From: DASUBV01 sp035763085 | Lineage (GTDB): Bacteria > Actinomycetota > Actinomycetes > Streptosporangiales > Streptosporangiaceae | Direction of reading: 5' to 3' | DNA length: 13,418 bases | Assembly (NCBI GenBank): GCA_035763085.1 | Contig: DASUBV010000126.1 | Location: 1 to 13,418, forward strand | Part shown: positions 7,011-13,408 of the stretch, one piece after another | Layout of the letters: each line of letters opens with the position of its first letter | Numbering within the stretch: position 1 is the first letter of the stretch | Program-made: the position numbers and the translations under genes | Notes under the pieces: model-generated | What the model saw: only the letters and a program-made list of their open reading frames with translations | Database searches by the model: none | What the model was told of the DNA's origin: nothing

Positions 7011-8971
7011 GCGTCAGGGTTAGCACGCCCCTCGCCGGCCCGTACAGCCCTCCGCCCGTCTCCGTCGACCGCGGCCCCGCCGTTCGCCGCGGCCCGGTTG
7101 GCGTCGTCCGCCGCCTCGGCCGCGACCTCATCGGCGACCGCGTCGGTGCCCGCTCCCTCGGTGGCCGTCCCTGCCGCCACGGTCGCCGCCGCGGCGTGCT
7201 CGTCGTGCACGTACCTGCCGCCGCGCAGCAGCGACGTGCCCGCGGCGATGACCAGGACGGCCATGGCCATGATGAACACGATGACCAGGCCGTGGTGGAA
7301 GGGCTGGGAGATCAGCTGCGGGAAGAAGCTCTTGCCGGTCAGCCGGGCCGCATTGGCCGGCGGGATCCTGGCCAGCGCGCCGGTCGGCTTGAGCAGTTCC
7401 TGGATCGGGTTGTAGCCCAGGAACGCGGCGAAGAGGCTGCCCACCGGCGGCAGCGAGCCGACCTGGTGCGCGATCGCCGACGGCACGCCCTGCGCGGTCA
7501 GCCCGCGGGTCAGCGTGGTGGGCAGGCTCGAGGCCAGGCCCGCGATCATCAGCGAGAAGAAAATGCCGATGGACAGCACGAAGCCGGAGTTCTGGAACGT
7601 GGCCAGCATGCCGGACGCGGCGCCGCGCTGCCGGGCCGGGACGCTGTTCATGATCGCGGCCGCGTTGGGCGCGGAGAACAGGCCCATGCCCGCCCCGGCC
7701 ACGAAGATCAGCACCGCGAACACGGAGTAGCTGAAATTGGTCGGGATCAGCAGCAGCCCGCCGAATGCCAGCGCCGAGACCAGCAGCCCGCCCGAGGCAA
7801 ACGCGCGGGCCCCGTGCTTGTCCGACAGCCAGCCCGAGACGGGGCCGGAGACCACGAACCCGCCGGTCAGCGCGAGCAGGTAGATACCCGACCACAGCGG
7901 GGTGTCCTTGAACGCGTAGCCGTGCAGCGGCAGCCAGATGCCCTGCAGCCAGATGATCAGCATGAACTGCAGTCCGCCGCGGGCGATCGAGGCCAGCAGG
8001 GTCGCCGAGACGCCCGCCGCGAAGGCCCGGATCTTCATCAGCCGCAGGTCGAACATCGGGCTCTCGACCCGAAGTTCGATGATGCAGAAGGCGACCAGCA
8101 GGGCCGCGCCGCCGATCAGCCCGGTCAGCACCAGCGGGCTGGACCAGCCCATGTTGTGCCCGCCGTAGGGCTGGATGCCGTAGGTGATGCCGGTCAGCAG
8201 GGCGATCAGGCCGATCGCGAAGGTGACGTTGCCGATCCAGTCGATCCTGGACTGAGTGCGGATCCCGATCTCGCGCAGGCTCAGGTACGACCAGATCGCG
8301 CCGCCGATGCCGATCGGCACCGACACGATGAACACCAGCCGCCAGTCGACCGCGGCCAGGATGCCGCCCAGGATCAGGCCGATGAACATCCCGGAGATGC
8401 CGGCCACCTGGTTGATGCCCATCGCCGTGCCGCGCTGGTTAGCCGGGAAGGCGTCGGTCAGGATGGCCGGCGCAGTGGCCATCAGCATCGCCCCGCCGAC
8501 CGCCTGCACGACGCGGAAGCCGATCAGCCACAGGGCACCCGGTCCGCCCGTGAACGGGTCGAACGGCAGCGCCAGCGCGCCGAGGCCGAAGATCGCGAAG
8601 CCGGCGTTGTACATCTTCACGCGGCCGTAGATGTCGCCCAGCCGGCCCAGGGTCACCACCAGCACCGCGGAGACGACCAGGTACCCCATCAGCATCCACA
8701 GCAGGTAGCTGACGTTGCCGGGGGTCAGCGGGTTCAGCTTGATGCCGCGGAAGATGGCCGGCAGCGAGATGATCACGATCGAGGCGTTCACGGTCGCGGC
8801 CAGCATGCCGATGGTGGTGTTGGACAGCGCCAGCCACTTGTACCGGTCGCTGTGGCCACCCTGGCCGTCGCGGCCGGGCCGGCCGCTGCGCTGCTCAGAC
8901 GTGCTGCCGCCGGCGGCTGCCGCGCCGTTGCCCTGGCCGGCCACGACGCCGCCGTCCGCAGGTTCGCTCAA
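7007..8971 (-). CDS. MFS exporter, DHA2 (EmrB/QacA) family, 14 TM segments
   Basis: About 654 residues from the TTG at 8971. Fourteen hydrophobic segments can be counted, the first at IGMLAATVNASIVIISLPAI and the last at GLVIVFIMAMAVLVIAAGTSLL. Loop 2-3 has the MFS motif A (LGRLGDIYGRVKMY), and TM5-6 has the GG-x(n)-WRLVFIVSVPIG signature of proton-driven drug exporters. A hydrophilic head of ~45 residues (Gly/Ser/Gln-rich) and an acidic, Ala-rich cytosolic tail of ~75 residues flank the membrane part. The TTG is chosen because GAGAGG (8984-8979) lies 7 nt upstream; a GTG at 9061 would add 30 residues read from an AT-rich patch and the intergenic repeat, which look non-coding. It is first in an operon with the glutamine synthetase-like gene. 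Substrate unknown; the partner hints at an amine or amino-acid-like compound or its glutamyl conjugate. Confidence 0.88.
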   Translation of the reverse strand: MSEPADGGVVAGQGNGAAAAGGSTSEQRSGRPGRDGQGGHSDRYKWLALSNTTIGMLAATVNASIVIISLPAIFRGIKLNPLTPGNVSYLLWMLMGYLVVSAVLVVTLGRLGDIYGRVKMYNAGFAIFGLGALALPFDPFTGGPGALWLIGFRVVQAVGGAMLMATAPAILTDAFPANQRGTAMGINQVAGISGMFIGLILGGILAAVDWRLVFIVSVPIGIGGAIWSYLSLREIGIRTQSRIDWIGNVTFAIGLIALLTGITYGIQPYGGHNMGWSSPLVLTGLIGGAALLVAFCIIELRVESPMFDLRLMKIRAFAAGVSATLLASIARGGLQFMLIIWLQGIWLPLHGYAFKDTPLWSGIYLLALTGGFVVSGPVSGWLSDKHGARAFASGGLLVSALAFGGLLLIPTNFSYSVFAVLIFVAGAGMGLFSAPNAAAIMNSVPARQRGAASGMLATFQNSGFVLSIGIFFSLMIAGLASSLPTTLTRGLTAQGVPSAIAHQVGSLPPVGSLFAAFLGYNPIQELLKPTGALARIPPANAARLTGKSFFPQLISQPFHHGLVIVFIMAMAVLVIAAGTSLLRGGRYVHDEHAAAATVAAGTATEGAGTDAVADEVAAEAADDANRAAANGGAAVDGDGRRAVRAGEGRANPDA

Positions 8972-8989
8972 GGTAGGGCCTCTCGGAGT

Positions 8990-9022
8990 CGCGCAGATAT
9001 TTGCTACATACAAACTAACAGA
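8990..9022 (-). promoter_or_regulatory. AT-rich patch, candidate promoter/operator of the MFS-GS operon
   Basis: A short AT-rich run in otherwise very GC-rich DNA lies 20-50 bp upstream of the proposed TTG start. On the minus strand it contains TTTG-N7-CAAA, a small inverted repeat, and TA-rich hexamers (AAATAT, TATCTG) that could serve as a -10 box. I cannot pick one pair of boxes with confidence. Confidence 0.35.
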
Positions 9023-9119
9023 TCCGGAGGGCCCTCCGCTGAGCCCCGGAGCCCGCTTCACGGGCCCTCCGGAGCTCGCTCCACGGGCCCTCCGGAGCCC
9101 GCCTCACGGGCCTCCCCGG
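9023..9119. repeat. GC-rich tandem and inverted repeats in a divergent intergenic region
   Basis: Two near-identical 23-bp units (9059-9081, 9082-9104) and a 15-bp third part (9105-9119), each starting CACGGGCC; a decayed unit may precede at 9044-9058. The units share GGGCCCTCCGGA (9062-9073, 9085-9096), whose exact reverse complement TCCGGAGGGCCC is at 9023-9034, so a 12-bp stem can form. A perfect 14-bp palindrome, CGGAGGGCCCTCCG, is at 9025-9038. The rest of the 324-bp gap (about 9120-9215) is GC-rich with nothing I recognise. Function unknown: supercoiling or cruciform element, protein site, or slippage product. Confidence 0.7.
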
Positions 9120-9251
9120 CGGCTGTGGCGCGCCGCGCCGGCGCCCGATTCCGGGTCGCTCCGGTGCCCGCCTCCGCTGCAGCGCTCGCGCCCGGCCAGG
9201 CGCCGCGCGGCCCGCTATTTACGCATGAGGGTGCATTTAGGGAATCAATAA

Positions 9252-9289
9252 CTGAACGGCCGACTGAACTGTCTCTTTACGGGTAGGGT
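9252..9289 (+). promoter_or_regulatory. Candidate leaderless promoter of the GH25 gene with a direct repeat
   Basis: TAGGGT (9284-9289) is followed by 6 nt and then the GTG start at 9296. Upstream, CTGAAC occurs twice 12 bp apart (9252-9257 and 9264-9269); the nearer copy is 14 nt from the -10 box, short for a -35, so the pair may be a regulator site instead. The whole stretch 9213-9280 is AT-rich compared with its flanks. Confidence 0.45.
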
Positions 9290-9295
9290 CGGCGC

Positions 9296-10237
9296 GTGCT
9301 GGAACGGCTGCGCGCGCTTTTCACCCCGGCGGCTAGCACCCTGCCCAAGGGCGTGGATGTGGCCAGCTACCAGGGCCCGCCGTCGGCCTGGACCAAGAAC
9401 GCCGGGAACATCAGCTGGGCCGCGGTCAAGATCACCGAGCTGGAGCCCAGCGGCACCCGGTACGTCAATCCCGACGCCAGGGCCGACTGGCAGTGGCTGC
9501 ACCAGCACGGGAAGGGCCGGATCGCCTACCTGTTCGGGCACCCGTCGGTCAGTGCCGCCAGCACCGTGAGCTTCTTCGCCGACGAGATCCACAGCCTGGG
9601 CCTGGGCGCGCGGGACGCCATCGCGCTGGACCTGGAGGTCACCGACGGCAAGTCCCCGGCGCAGGTGGCTGCCTGGGGCGTCAAGGTCGCCGAGGGCCTG
9701 TTCCACAGCCTGCAGCGCAAGCCCCTGGTGTACACGTTCCTCAGCTTCGCCGAGGCCGGGAACTGCGCGGGCCTGGGCCATTACCCGCTGTGGATCGCCG
9801 ACCCGTCCAGCAGGATGGGTCACCCGCGGGTGCCCCGGCCGTGGACCAGGTGGGCCATTCACCAGTACTCGACGAGCGGATCGATCGACCGGGACGTCGG
9901 CAACTATGCCAGCGAGAAGGCGATGTTCGCCGCGCTCGGCAAGCCAGAAGGGCTGGAAATGCGTCATCTTGGCGGATCCATCACGGGCGCGCTGTCCTCG
10001 GTGCGCTGGCCCGACGGCATCACCCTGTGCGCCGGCCGGGGCACCAACGGCTACATCCAGGTGGCCCGCTGGTCGAATGGCAAGTGGGGTGCGTGGAAGA
10101 CCGTCAGCAAGGAGAAGGCCAAGGGCGCGCCCGCCCTGCTGGCCTGGGGCAGCAGCCAGGGGCGCCTGTACTACACCGAGGAGTCCGGCGCCGTGGTCGG
10201 GCTGCTGACCTCCGACGGCGGCCAGACCTGGACCTGA
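9296..10237 (+). CDS. GH25-family muramidase (lysozyme-like) with C-terminal beta-rich module
   Basis: 313 residues. The GH25 domain spans about 18-215: GVDVASYQG (D21) opens the barrel, WAAVKITE follows, ALDLEVT carries the D112/E114 catalytic pair, then PLWIADP and IHQYSTSGSIDRDV close it. The family cleaves the MurNAc-GlcNAc beta-1,4 bond in peptidoglycan. Residues ~222-313 form a second part with strand-rich, Trp/Gly-rich sequence (VRWPDGITLCAGRG, YIQVARWSNGKWGAW, GRLYYTEESG, TSDGGQTWT) that looks like beta-propeller or carbohydrate-binding blades; the last one resembles a sialidase Asp-box (SxDxGxTW). No Sec or Tat signal peptide or TM segment is visible from the GTG start, unusual for a wall hydrolase. 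It is divergent from the MFS gene and followed by a strong hairpin. It could act in remodelling or in an export route not seen here; no holin or other phage gene is nearby. Confidence 0.85.
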   Translation: MLERLRALFTPAASTLPKGVDVASYQGPPSAWTKNAGNISWAAVKITELEPSGTRYVNPDARADWQWLHQHGKGRIAYLFGHPSVSAASTVSFFADEIHSLGLGARDAIALDLEVTDGKSPAQVAAWGVKVAEGLFHSLQRKPLVYTFLSFAEAGNCAGLGHYPLWIADPSSRMGHPRVPRPWTRWAIHQYSTSGSIDRDVGNYASEKAMFAALGKPEGLEMRHLGGSITGALSSVRWPDGITLCAGRGTNGYIQVARWSNGKWGAWKTVSKEKAKGAPALLAWGSSQGRLYYTEESGAVVGLLTSDGGQTWT

Positions 10238-10250
10238 GATCTGCATAACG

Positions 10251-10284
10251 GGCCGGTTCCGGCTCCGCACGAGCCGGTCCGGCC
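10251..10284 (+). terminator. Hairpin terminator after the GH25 gene
   Basis: CCGGCTC (10259-10265), a CGCAC loop and GAGCCGG (10271-10277) form a 7-bp stem, continued after a small bulge by GGCCGG/CCGGCC (10251-10256 with 10279-10284). It begins 13 nt after the stop codon. There is no T-run, as is usual for GC-rich actinobacterial hairpins, so termination is likely but not certain. It also occupies the -35 zone of the next gene. Confidence 0.6.
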
Positions 10285-10288
10285 GGCG

Positions 10289-10294
10289 TATCTT
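10289..10294 (+). promoter_or_regulatory. Candidate -10 box of a leaderless DUF1707 transcript
   Basis: TATCTT lies 7 nt before the GTG at 10302. No -35 box can be seen because the upstream hairpin fills that place, and no Shine-Dalgarno precedes the GTG. Confidence 0.45.
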
Positions 10295-10301
10295 CGAGTC
10301 T

Positions 10302-10913
10302 GTGACATCCCGTCCCGCGCCCCGTGACCTGCGCGCTTCCGACGCTGACCGGGATCAGGTCATCGAGTTGCTCGGCCAGGCGGCCGCCGACGGCCGGCTG
10401 ACCCTCGACGAGCACGCCGAGCGGGCCGGCCGGGCTCACGAGGCCCGTACCCTCGGCGAGCTGGCCGCGCTCACGGCCGACCTGGCCGCCCCGGCCGCTC
10501 AGCCCATCCGGCTGCACAGCCGCCGGTCGGTGACCGGCGTCTTCGGCCGCGAGCAGCGCGATGGCCGGTGGGTGGTCCCGGCCAGCTTCCCGGTCACCGC
10601 CGTCTGCGGCGAGGTGGTGCTGGACCTGCGCGGTGCCCTGCTGCAGGCGCAGCGCACCGTCATCTACGCCACGGTGCTCGCCGGGCACCTGGAGGTGATC
10701 GTGCCCGAGGGCGTCGCGGTCCAGGTCACCGGCCGCTCGGTGCTCAGCCGCCGGGTGCACCGCGGCGGCCGCCCGCCCGGGCCGGCCGAGCTGGGCGCCG
10801 GCGCGCCGGTGATCGAGGTGCGGGCCATGACCGTCGGCGGCACGATCCGGACCACGACCCCGCGCAAGCCGCGCTGGCGGGGCCGGCTGCGCCGCGGGCG
10901 GCCCGGGTCCTGA
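10302..10913 (+). CDS. DUF1707 protein with LiaF/DUF2154-like C-terminal domain
   Basis: 203 residues. Residues ~8-62 are a DUF1707 (SHOCT-like) domain: DLRASDADRDQVIELLGQA, DGRLTLDEHAERAGRAHEA and LGELAALTADL, helices typical of many short actinobacterial proteins. Residues ~78-190 are strand-rich (GVFGREQR, AVCGEVVLDLRGALL, TVIYATVLAGHLEVIVPEGV, VIEVRAMTVGGTIRT) and match the cell-wall-active antibiotic response (LiaF C-terminal) type. The tail is Arg-rich (KPRWRGRLRRGRPGS). There are no TM helices, so it is soluble or peripheral. LiaF-like domains take part in envelope stress sensing in Firmicutes; a similar role here is only inference. It follows the GH25 gene but probably has its own promoter. 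Confidence 0.82.
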   Translation: MTSRPAPRDLRASDADRDQVIELLGQAAADGRLTLDEHAERAGRAHEARTLGELAALTADLAAPAAQPIRLHSRRSVTGVFGREQRDGRWVVPASFPVTAVCGEVVLDLRGALLQAQRTVIYATVLAGHLEVIVPEGVAVQVTGRSVLSRRVHRGGRPPGPAELGAGAPVIEVRAMTVGGTIRTTTPRKPRWRGRLRRGRPGS

Positions 10914-10916
10914 ATC

Positions 10917-10934
10917 GCGCCGGGTGACCGGCGC
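10917..10934 (+). terminator. Perfect hairpin just after the DUF1707 gene
   Basis: GCGCCGG (10917-10923), loop GTGA, CCGGCGC (10928-10934): a perfect 7-bp GC stem with a tetraloop starting 3 nt after the TGA stop. There is no T-run; a likely I-shaped actinobacterial terminator. Confidence 0.65.
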
Positions 10935-10974
10935 AGAGCGGGCCGCGGGCCGGCCGTTCCGTTTGGTATCTGCA

Positions 10975-11093
10975 TGACCTGGGGGGCACCCTGGAACCCC
11001 CAGGCCCAGAGCTATATGACCCAGGGGGCCACCCCCTGGAAAGAGCTATATGACCCAGGGAGCCACCCCCTGGAACCCCCAGTTCCAGAGCTA
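10975..11093. repeat. Three tandem hairpin-forming repeat units between convergent genes
   Basis: Three units of 42, 34 and 43 bp (10975-11016, 11017-11050, 11051-11093) each start TGACC and end AGAGCTA. Unit 2 has lost about 9 bp around ACCCCCAG relative to the others. Unit 2 forms a perfect 8-bp hairpin CCAGGGGG-CCA-CCCCCTGG (11021-11039), unit 1 an 8-bp stem CCTGGGGG/CCCCCAGG with an 11-nt loop, and unit 3 a weaker stem. The array ends 1 bp before the glpX stop codon and may act as its terminator or as a two-way terminator. It may also be a member of a dispersed extragenic repeat family. Confidence 0.75.
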
Positions 11094-11094
11094 G

Positions 11095-12123
11095 TTAGTC
11101 CCCGTCGAAGTTCACCGAGCTGTAGGCGCGCAGCTTCCACAGCTGGTGCTCGCTGGTAATGGTCCGGACTGTGCCCGACCGGGCCCGCATGACCAGCGAG
11201 TTGGTGGTGGCGCCGCCGGCCTTGTACTTCACCCCGGCCAGCAGCTCGCCGTTAGTGATCCCGGTCGCGGCGAAGAACGCGTCGTCCGAGGCCACCAGGT
11301 CATCGGTGGTCAGCACCCGGTCCAGGTCATGACCGGCATCCAGGGCCCGGCCGCGCTCGGCGTCATCGGTCGGTGCCAGCTTGCCCAGGATGATGCCGCC
11401 CAGGCACTTGACCGCGCAGGCGGCGATGACGCCCTCGGGGGTGCCGCCGACGCCCAGCAGCAGGTCAATGCCGGTGCCCGCGCGCGCCGCCATGATCGCC
11501 CCGGCGACGTCGCCGTCGGTGATCAGCTTGATCCGCGCGCCGGCCTCGCGTACTTCCTTGATCAGCCCGGCATGCCGGGGCCGGTCCAGGATGATCACCG
11601 TGACATCGTGCGGCGAGCAGTGCTTGGCCCGGGCCAGGGCGGCGACGTTGGCCCGCGGCGGGGCGTCGATGTCGACCACGCCGGCGGCCTCGGGCCCGGT
11701 GACGAGCTTGGACATGTAGAAGACCGCCGACGGGTCATACATGGCGCCGCGGGCGCTGACCGCGAGCACGGAGATCGCGTCGGGCATGCCGTTCGCGGTG
11801 AGCCGGGTGCCGTCGATCGGGTCGACCGCGACATCGCACTCCGCGCCGGTTCCGTCCCCGACGTGCTCGCCGTTGAACAGCATGGGCGCCCGGTCCTTCT
11901 CGCCCTCGCCGATCACCACGACGCCGTTCATCGCGACGGTGTTGATCAGCAGTCGCATGGCGTTGACGGCCGCCGCGTCGGCGCCGTTCTTGTCGCCGCG
12001 GCCGACCCAGCGGGCCGAGGCCATGGCGGCTGCCTCGGTGACCCGGGCGAGTTCCAGGGCCAGGTTGCGATCCGGTGCCCGGGTCTCCGGCTCGGGTACG
12101 GCGGCGGGCTGTTGAGCGGTCAT
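11095..12123 (-). CDS. glpX: Class II fructose-1,6-bisphosphatase GlpX
   Basis: 342 residues, normal for GlpX. It removes the 1-phosphate of fructose 1,6-bisphosphate to give fructose 6-phosphate in gluconeogenesis, in the cytosol, with a divalent metal. Visible motifs: LARVTEAAAMASARWVGRGDK at the N-terminus, GEGEKD (E73, E75, D77), DPIDGT (101-106), ITDGDVAGA and LLLGVGGTPEGVIAA. These are the metal and substrate sites of the lithium-sensitive phosphatase fold. The ATG at 12123 is preceded by AGGGAAGG with about 10 nt spacing. Actinobacteria use this class as their main FBPase, and glpX commonly lies near xseA/xseB, as here. It is divergent from a TetR gene over a 155-bp gap. Whether that regulator acts on it cannot be told. 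Confidence 0.96.
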   Translation of the reverse strand: MTAQQPAAVPEPETRAPDRNLALELARVTEAAAMASARWVGRGDKNGADAAAVNAMRLLINTVAMNGVVVIGEGEKDRAPMLFNGEHVGDGTGAECDVAVDPIDGTRLTANGMPDAISVLAVSARGAMYDPSAVFYMSKLVTGPEAAGVVDIDAPPRANVAALARAKHCSPHDVTVIILDRPRHAGLIKEVREAGARIKLITDGDVAGAIMAARAGTGIDLLLGVGGTPEGVIAACAVKCLGGIILGKLAPTDDAERGRALDAGHDLDRVLTTDDLVASDDAFFAATGITNGELLAGVKYKAGGATTNSLVMRARSGTVRTITSEHQLWKLRAYSSVNFDGD

Positions 12124-12160
12124 GAAAGATACGCCTTCCCTGTGGCTCGGCCGTGGTGAA

Positions 12161-12166
12161 ATCCTA
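12161..12166 (-). promoter_or_regulatory. Possible -10 box of glpX
   Basis: TAGGAT on the minus strand lies 37 bp upstream of the glpX ATG, in the most AT-rich part of the glpX-tetR gap. The -35 position has no good match, so the call is weak. The remaining gap (12167-12278) shows nothing else I recognise. Confidence 0.3.
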
Positions 12167-12278
12167 TGTACCTGGTTCGGCTGCTACCCGGGCCAGCGCC
12201 CCGCTGCCAGTGTGCGCGGGGCCAGCCACAACGGAGCCTGTCACGACTGGGCCAGTCGAAGGGGGGACAGTCAGGGGC

Positions 12279-12896
12279 ATGGCGACAGACCAGATTCCGG
12301 CCGCCGCCCGCCCCGCCTCTGACCGCGGCGCGGCTACGCGCAGCGGCCTGCTGGCGGCGGCGCGCGCGGTGTTCATCAGCGAGGGCTATGACCACGCCGC
12401 CGTGACCGACATCGTGGCCCGCGCCGGAGCGAGCGTCGGCAGCCTGTATCACCATTTTTCCGGCAAGGCGGCGTTGTACCTGGCGCTGTTCGACGAGCTG
12501 CACAGCGTCAATGCCGAGCAGACCCGGGCAGCGGTGCGCCGCGCCAGGGATTCGGGCATCAACGACCCGATGCAGCTGTTCCTGATCGGCGCGCGGGCGT
12601 ACCTGGACGGCTGCATCGCCCAGCGGGAGCTGGCCAGCCTGTTCGCCAGGGCCGACGGGCCACCGGGGTTCGAGCTGGTCTGGCAGCAGCGGCTGATGGA
12701 GTGGGTGCGCAAGAACACCGAGTTCTTCGCGCGCAGCGGCGAGCCACTCGATGAGGCGGTGTCCATCGTCATGACGGGCGCGATGATGCTGGCCCTGTCC
12801 GAGGTGTCCCGCGCGGAAGACAACCGCCGGGCGCGGCAGGTGGCCGACGGCGTGATCAGCGTCTTGTCCCGCTTGGAGATGCGCTCGCAGTCATAG
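12279..12896 (+). CDS. TetR/AcrR-family transcriptional regulator
   Basis: 205 residues. The N-terminal DNA-binding domain has the usual order: RSGLLAAARAVFISEGYD, then the helix-turn-helix AVTDIVARAGASVGSLYHHF (about 41-60), then GKAALYLALFDELH. The remaining ~130 residues are helical, as in ligand-binding TetR domains; the inducer is unknown. The ATG at 12279 is chosen because family similarity begins just after it and G-rich sequence (GGGGGG, AGGGG) lies upstream; an ATG at 12153 would add 42 Pro/Ala/Thr-rich residues lying over the glpX promoter region. It is divergent from glpX, so its operator may lie in the shared gap. It ends 3 bp before the convergent xseB stop. Confidence 0.9.
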   Translation: MATDQIPAAARPASDRGAATRSGLLAAARAVFISEGYDHAAVTDIVARAGASVGSLYHHFSGKAALYLALFDELHSVNAEQTRAAVRRARDSGINDPMQLFLIGARAYLDGCIAQRELASLFARADGPPGFELVWQQRLMEWVRKNTEFFARSGEPLDEAVSIVMTGAMMLALSEVSRAEDNRRARQVADGVISVLSRLEMRSQS

Positions 12897-12899
12897 CGG

Positions 12900-13274
12900 T
12901 CAGAACGGGGTCTCGGCCGAGCTCGCCGACCCGTCCTGGCTCCGCCCGCCTCGGTCGCTGCGCTCGCCGCGGTCGTCCCGCCGGGCGACGGCCGCGGCCA
13001 GCCGGGCCCGGGCGCCCTCAAGCCAGTCCTCGCAGATGTCGGCAAGCTCCTCGCCGCGCTCCCACAGCTCCAGCGACTGCTCGAGGGTAAGGCCGCCCGC
13101 CTCCAGGCGCTTGACCAGGCTGGCCAGCTCGTCGCGGGCTTTCTCATACGGTGGCCGCGCACCCTTCTTGCGGTCTGCAGCGCCCTTCTTGCGGTCTGCG
13201 GCGCCCGCGCGGGATGCCTCATCGGAGGGCGAGCTGTCCTCGGGCGAGCTGTCCGCCGGGCGCTCCTTGGTCAC
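12900..13274 (-). CDS. xseB: Exodeoxyribonuclease VII small subunit
   Basis: 124 residues. The core at 43-93 (YEKARDELASLVKRLEAGGL, TLEQSLELWERGEELADICE) is the XseB helical hairpin that binds the large subunit XseA to form the nuclease acting on single-stranded DNA. The usual length is about 75-85; here a charged 42-residue head and a 30-residue Arg/Gly/Ser tail are added. The head contains a repeated peptide, GAADRKK twice. The GTG start at 13274 is followed by ACC AAG GAG and preceded by TAGGGT plus 6 nt, suggesting a leaderless message. The XseA gene would be upstream on this strand, beyond or at the right edge. Confidence 0.92.
   Translation of the reverse strand: MTKERPADSSPEDSSPSDEASRAGAADRKKGAADRKKGARPPYEKARDELASLVKRLEAGGLTLEQSLELWERGEELADICEDWLEGARARLAAAVARRDDRGERSDRGGRSQDGSASSAETPF
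13162..13199 (-). repeat. In-frame 21-bp duplication inside xseB
   Basis: A 17-bp identical core (13162-13178 and 13183-13199) recurs at a 21-bp spacing, giving two copies of the peptide GAADRKK in the disordered head of XseB. The length is a multiple of three, so the frame is kept. Probably replication slippage. Confidence 0.7.
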
Positions 13275-13280
13275 CCGCCC

Positions 13281-13286
13281 ACCCTA
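13281..13286 (-). promoter_or_regulatory. Candidate -10 box of a leaderless xseB transcript
   Basis: Minus-strand TAGGGT is followed by 6 nt (GGGCGG) and the GTG at 13274, the same box and spacing as before the GH25 gene. No clear -35 box. Confidence 0.45.
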
Positions 13287-13323
13287 TAGGCCCCAGCCCG
13301 CCCGGCGCCGGCGCCGCGACGCC

Positions 13324-13408
13324 GCCCGCCGGTCCGCCCGCCGGTCACCTCCCGCCCGCCACCGCCGGCGACCGTCATCGCCTGCCGGTCACTGGCCGGC
13401 GACCGTCA
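13324..13408. repeat. Short GC-rich direct repeats upstream of xseB
   Basis: Two adjacent 12-bp units differ only in the last base (13324-13335 and 13336-13347, GCCCGCCGGTC-C/A). Further on, GCCGGCGACCGTCA occurs at 13364-13377 and again at 13395-13408. The last copy overlaps the possible end of xseA, so the other may be a copy of that gene end. Confidence 0.55.

Noticed and set aside
7007..9061. MFS gene starting at the GTG at 9061
   Set aside because: The added 30 residues come from the AT-rich promoter-like patch and the palindrome; the TTG at 8971 has a GAGAGG at the right distance.
7004..9286. A 760-codon open frame on the + strand opposite the MFS gene
   Set aside because: It is rich in His, Gln, Asp and Arg with no domain and mirrors the minus-strand gene; long antisense frames are expected at this GC content. 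The opposite strand has 14 clear TM segments.
9296..10237. Prophage endolysin
   Set aside because: No holin, structural, integrase or other phage gene is in the window, and flanking genes are ordinary chromosomal ones.
10975..11093. CRISPR-like array
   Set aside because: Only three units with no unique spacers; repeats abut each other and form long GC hairpins, and no cas gene is near.
11146..12159. A 337-codon + strand frame opposite glpX
   Set aside because: Shadow frame; glpX on the minus strand is complete with all catalytic motifs.
12153..12278. TetR gene starting at the ATG at 12153
   Set aside because: The added 42 residues are low-complexity and lie over the glpX upstream region; TetR similarity begins just after the ATG at 12279.
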